A stretch of DNA of 8,083 bases from contig JAUVBP010000048.1 of the NCBI GenBank assembly GCA_030591125.1, forward strand, positions 1 through 8,083, written 5' to 3'. This DNA comes from Candidatus Woesearchaeota archaeon. Lineage in GTDB: Archaea; Nanobdellota; Nanobdellia; Woesearchaeales; UBA11576. The position numbers were made by a program, and so were the translations under genes. Numbering within the stretch: the first letter of the stretch is position 1; each line of letters opens with the position of its first letter. The notes beneath the pieces were generated by a model. The model had not been told where the DNA came from. It worked only from the letters and a program-made list of their open reading frames with translations, and did no database searches. Shown piece by piece: positions 6,192-8,083 of this stretch.

Positions 6192-6200
6192 TTATATATA
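6192..6200 (+). promoter_or_regulatory. TATA box for the small membrane-protein gene
   Basis: TTATATATA, 24 bases before GTG 6225 and 33 before ATG 6234. Transcription would start near 6222-6226, so the mRNA is leaderless or nearly so; no SD is visible. Confidence 0.55.
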
Positions 6201-6233
6201 CCTGCAGTTTTTTGGTTGTGATTTGTGTTTAAG

Positions 6234-6605
6234 ATGGGCGATCCAGAATACAGAGACCTCCAGCAGAGGGTGAATGAGGAGCGTTGGAATCCTGGACCTA
6301 TCAGGATACCTGTGCCAGAAGCTCTTGAGAAGAAGGTGAAGGAGTTTCTTGTTATAGGTGCGTGCTACGCGGTTACATTCTCGATGCTGTTCAGCACCAT
6401 GACATATTTCAGCACGAAAAAACACCTGTCTGATGGGAATCTGAGCTGTGAGTATAAGGATGAGTATGTACTCGCTTTTGTGACTCCGAAAGGTGTGTAC
6501 GAGAACGCCAGTGCAGTGCTGAGTATGATGACATATCCCGGAGTTCTTGCAGCATATGCGCTGAACAGTGATTGTGAAGACCCTGCTGAGCATGTTGATC
6601 AGTAG
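6234..6605 (+). CDS. Small membrane protein of unknown function
   Basis: 123 aa from ATG 6234. The in-frame GTG at 6225 would add MFK and is possible, because the predicted transcription start falls almost on it. The protein has a hydrophilic N-terminus (1-36), a clear transmembrane helix at about 37-58 (EFLVIGACYAVTFSMLFSTM), a polar loop of about 33 residues including Cys72, and a second moderately hydrophobic segment at about 93-111 (SAVLSMMTYPGVLAAYAL) before an acidic tail with Cys114. No family is recognised. It is divergent from the secreted-protein gene, with which it shares a 133-bp promoter region; this is the only hint of a shared role. Good promoter placement supports it as a real gene. 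Confidence 0.6.
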   Translation: MGDPEYRDLQQRVNEERWNPGPIRIPVPEALEKKVKEFLVIGACYAVTFSMLFSTMTYFSTKKHLSDGNLSCEYKDEYVLAFVTPKGVYENASAVLSMMTYPGVLAAYALNSDCEDPAEHVDQ

Positions 6606-6610
6606 AAACA

Positions 6611-6618
6611 TTTTTATT
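6611..6618 (+). promoter_or_regulatory. Weak TATA-like box before the 93-aa gene
   Basis: TTTTTATT lies 31 bases before ATG 6649, so a transcript would begin near 6640 with a leader of about 9 nt and no proper SD. It could equally be the T-rich end of the preceding transcript. Confidence 0.35.
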
Positions 6619-6648
6619 CTCTCCTGACACAGTCCTCCTGTTGAGAGT

Positions 6649-6930
6649 ATGGTACGTAAATACAGGATATTGAGAGAGGGACGGCGCTACTTCATCTTTG
6701 AGGGAAAGCCGCAAGGGAGTGTGGTTGAAGTGCCTTACAGGTTACCTTCTCCTGAAAAGGATCCTTACCCTGCGCAGAGCCTATCTTCTACAGATCTGGT
6801 GATGGCAGTCCTTGGACTCTACTATGACAACAGGCAGGTGCTTGATTTCTATTCAGAAGTCGATGATAAGGCAGTCAGTGCTGCTAAGAGCTTGAGCGCT
6901 ATGATCAATCTTGAACGTATGCCAAAATAA
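6649..6930 (+). CDS. Small soluble protein of unknown function
   Basis: 93 aa, unrecognised. The N-terminal part looks beta-rich (KYRILREGRRYFIFEG, then GSVVEVPYRL, residues 4-32), followed by a Pro-rich turn. The C-terminal half is helical (LVMAVLGLYYDNRQVLDFY and AVSAAKSLSAMINLE). There is no membrane segment, signal peptide or metal motif. It follows the 123-aa gene by 43 bp on the same strand and may be cotranscribed or use the weak TATA-like box. Its TAA stop directly abuts the stop of the convergent pyrophosphatase gene, leaving no gap. Tight packing and the lack of a better overlapping frame support it as genuine. Confidence 0.6.
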   Translation: MVRKYRILREGRRYFIFEGKPQGSVVEVPYRLPSPEKDPYPAQSLSSTDLVMAVLGLYYDNRQVLDFYSEVDDKAVSAAKSLSAMINLERMPK

Positions 6931-7278
6931 TTACTTCAGTATTGTTGAGTCAAACCATTGTTCCTGGAAGTGTGTCCTTACCTTTATCTCAGTATCACTC
7001 ACTTCATGTCCATCAGGTACTATGACTAGCTTATCATCATCGTCATTCATCCTGTGTATCACTGCCACACATCTGCCTGTGTATTCCTCTACTGCTTCAT
7101 ACACTCCAAGAAGATACGCATCAAGCTCTTCTCCATCCCCGCTCATCACTCCAGGGACATAGCCATAATTTATAGGGTAGTCAAACCCGTGTTTTGGGTG
7201 CTTCGAGCCTAAAGGTCTGTCTATATGTATGGTGATCATCTTGTTGAGAAATGAGGTGGCCTTTATCTGTTCACTCAT
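6931..7278 (-). CDS. Short inorganic pyrophosphatase-like protein
   Basis: 115 aa, resembling family I inorganic pyrophosphatases but in the short form (classical enzymes have about 170-200 aa). Visible active-site blocks are Y34-P with NYGY (37-40), GDGEELD (47-53), in which D48, E50 and D53 line up with E. coli D65, D67 and D70, and NDDDDK (78-83), matching the D97/E98/D102/K104 cluster. The C-terminal Tyr-Lys region of the classical enzyme is absent, as in similar short proteins I recall from bacteria. The expected reaction is hydrolysis of PPi to two phosphates with Mg2+, in the cytosol; the short form may instead have another phosphohydrolase substrate. ATG 7278 overlaps the last 8 nt of alaS, with GGAG 7 bases upstream inside alaS. 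Coupled expression fits removal of PPi made by aminoacylation. Confidence 0.8.
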   Translation of the reverse strand: MSEQIKATSFLNKMITIHIDRPLGSKHPKHGFDYPINYGYVPGVMSGDGEELDAYLLGVYEAVEEYTGRCVAVIHRMNDDDDKLVIVPDGHEVSDTEIKVRTHFQEQWFDSTILK

Positions 7279-8083
7279 TGAGCTTCTCCTTCATCTCTTC
7301 CAATTCCTTGAGGAATCTGCTCAGTGTCTTCTCGACATGCTGCGGCTGTGTGCTCAGCACAGATGCTGCTTTCTCTAATATCTCTTCATCACTGATATTG
7401 TCTTCACCTGCACTCGTCATCTCTAGTTCAGAAGCATCAAGTGGTTTTTTCTTCTTCACTGCCTTGCGTGCATTCTTCCACTTCTTGAATATCTCTTCTG
7501 CACGTGCAGCGACCTTGTTCTTCTCTACACCTAACAGCGAGGCAACTTTTGATAATGTCTCTGCCTCGTGCTTCTCGACCTTGTGCACTGCCTCGCCTGC
7601 GACAAACTCGAGCCGCACTATCCCGTCCTGCAGCTTGCTGCTCTTCAGGAGCTTTATCTCTCCTGTCTCGCCAGTGGAATCAAGATGTGTCCCTCCGCAT
7701 GCCTCGACATCGAAACCAGGTATGTCCACGACCCGTATCATCTTGCCCGGCACTGCGCCGCCTTGGTATAGCACAAAACCATATTTCTCCTCTGCTTCTT
7801 TTCTAGGTATAAGGCTCTTCTCGATTGCAATGTCCTGCTTTACGACAGCATTCGCTTCTTTCTCTATCTGGTCCATCTCTTCAGGAGATAGTGGATCGTA
7901 ATGCGTGATGTCTAATCGTGATTTCTCAAGTGTCTTTGCTGCGCCTGCCTGCCAGATGTGCATCCCTAATACTTTCTTGGCAGCTCCGTTCACTATGTGT
8001 GTCGCGGTGTGGTGCTTTGCGAGCTGCATCCTTCTCTGTGAGTCAACAATACCCTTCACCATGTCTCCCTCAGCAACATTGCC
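7271..8083 (-). CDS. alaS: Alanyl-tRNA synthetase, C-terminal part (5' end outside window)
   Basis: The frame is open to the window edge (GNVAEGD precedes the Met at 8062), so that Met is internal; 270 codons plus TGA are visible. It includes the editing domain with its zinc/active-site residues: HHTATH (H18 and H22, counting from the Met at 8062) and ACGGTH (C122 and H126), plus the archaeal block QDGIVRLEFVAGEAV. This domain clears mischarged Ser- and Gly-tRNA(Ala). After it come two helical units of similar sequence (about 170-200 and 229-259) and then the stop. Archaeal AlaRS normally continues into a globular C-Ala (DHHA1-type) domain, which I cannot find here. The catalytic domain lies upstream, outside the window. 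The pyrophosphatase-like gene overlaps its end by 8 nt. Confidence 0.93.
   Translation of the reverse strand, partial: GNVAEGDMVKGIVDSQRRMQLAKHHTATHIVNGAAKKVLGMHIWQAGAAKTLEKSRLDITHYDPLSPEEMDQIEKEANAVVKQDIAIEKSLIPRKEAEEKYGFVLYQGGAVPGKMIRVVDIPGFDVEACGGTHLDSTGETGEIKLLKSSKLQDGIVRLEFVAGEAVHKVEKHEAETLSKVASLLGVEKNKVAARAEEIFKKWKNARKAVKKKKPLDASELEMTSAGEDNISDEEILEKAASVLSTQPQHVEKTLSRFLKELEEMKEKLNE

Noticed and set aside
6192..6714. 139-aa and 101-aa minus-strand frames opposite the two small genes
   Set aside because: His/Cys/Arg-rich, without SD or promoter, and one spans the divergent promoter region; the plus-strand frames have TATA boxes in proper position.
7251..7901. 216-aa plus-strand frame opposite alaS
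   Set aside because: Ser/Phe-rich composition is the antisense image of a conserved AlaRS editing domain; no family resemblance.

Overview
The window looks like chromosomal DNA from an archaeon, most likely a DPANN-type lineage (Woesearchaeota/Pacearchaeota-like). The evidence is an NreA-family DNA repair protein, an archaeal-type alanyl-tRNA synthetase tail, a secreted two-domain acidic protein of a kind I recall from DPANN genomes, promoters with a TATTTAAA TATA box 30-50 nt upstream of the start, and GGTGAT/GGAG-type Shine-Dalgarno sequences. The lineage is inferred from remembered families, not from a search. Nearly all of the window is coding, with no tRNA, rRNA, CRISPR array or insertion sequence seen.

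Layout: nt 1-954 (+) is the C-terminal 317 codons of nreA, ending in a PCNA-binding motif. Nt 1081-2217 (+) encodes a Rossmann-fold lysine/saccharopine dehydrogenase-like enzyme with its own TATA box and a strong SD. It converges, 8 bp away, on a three-gene minus-strand operon (4980 to 2226). That operon encodes 310-, 440- and 163-aa proteins that I do not recognise but that are clearly paralogous to each other. Upstream of the operon, also on the minus strand (6100-5030), is a signal-peptide protein with two beta-type extracellular domains and one C-terminal membrane anchor. A 133-bp divergent promoter region with a central 7-bp inverted repeat separates it from two small plus-strand genes of unknown function (6234-6605, a membrane protein; 6649-6930, a soluble protein). 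The right end is a minus-strand pair, the 3' end of alaS overlapped by 8 nt by a gene for a short inorganic pyrophosphatase-like protein.

The best candidate for something undescribed is the three-gene paralogue operon. All three proteins share a core with a PxGxVPxFA[F/Y] motif leading into a helix, a second helix containing a conserved Tyr, and a C-terminal beta-rich SH3-like segment. The two longer proteins also share an N-terminal domain built on the same 'VP-then-helix' pattern. The middle protein carries a disordered linker and a long, highly charged helix between the two domains. Near-zero gene spacing suggests they are made together and may form one complex; the function is unknown.

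The alaS-pyrophosphatase pair makes biochemical sense, because aminoacylation releases PPi. The AlaRS tail is itself unusual: it appears to lack the globular C-Ala domain and ends in a tandem duplication of its helical unit.
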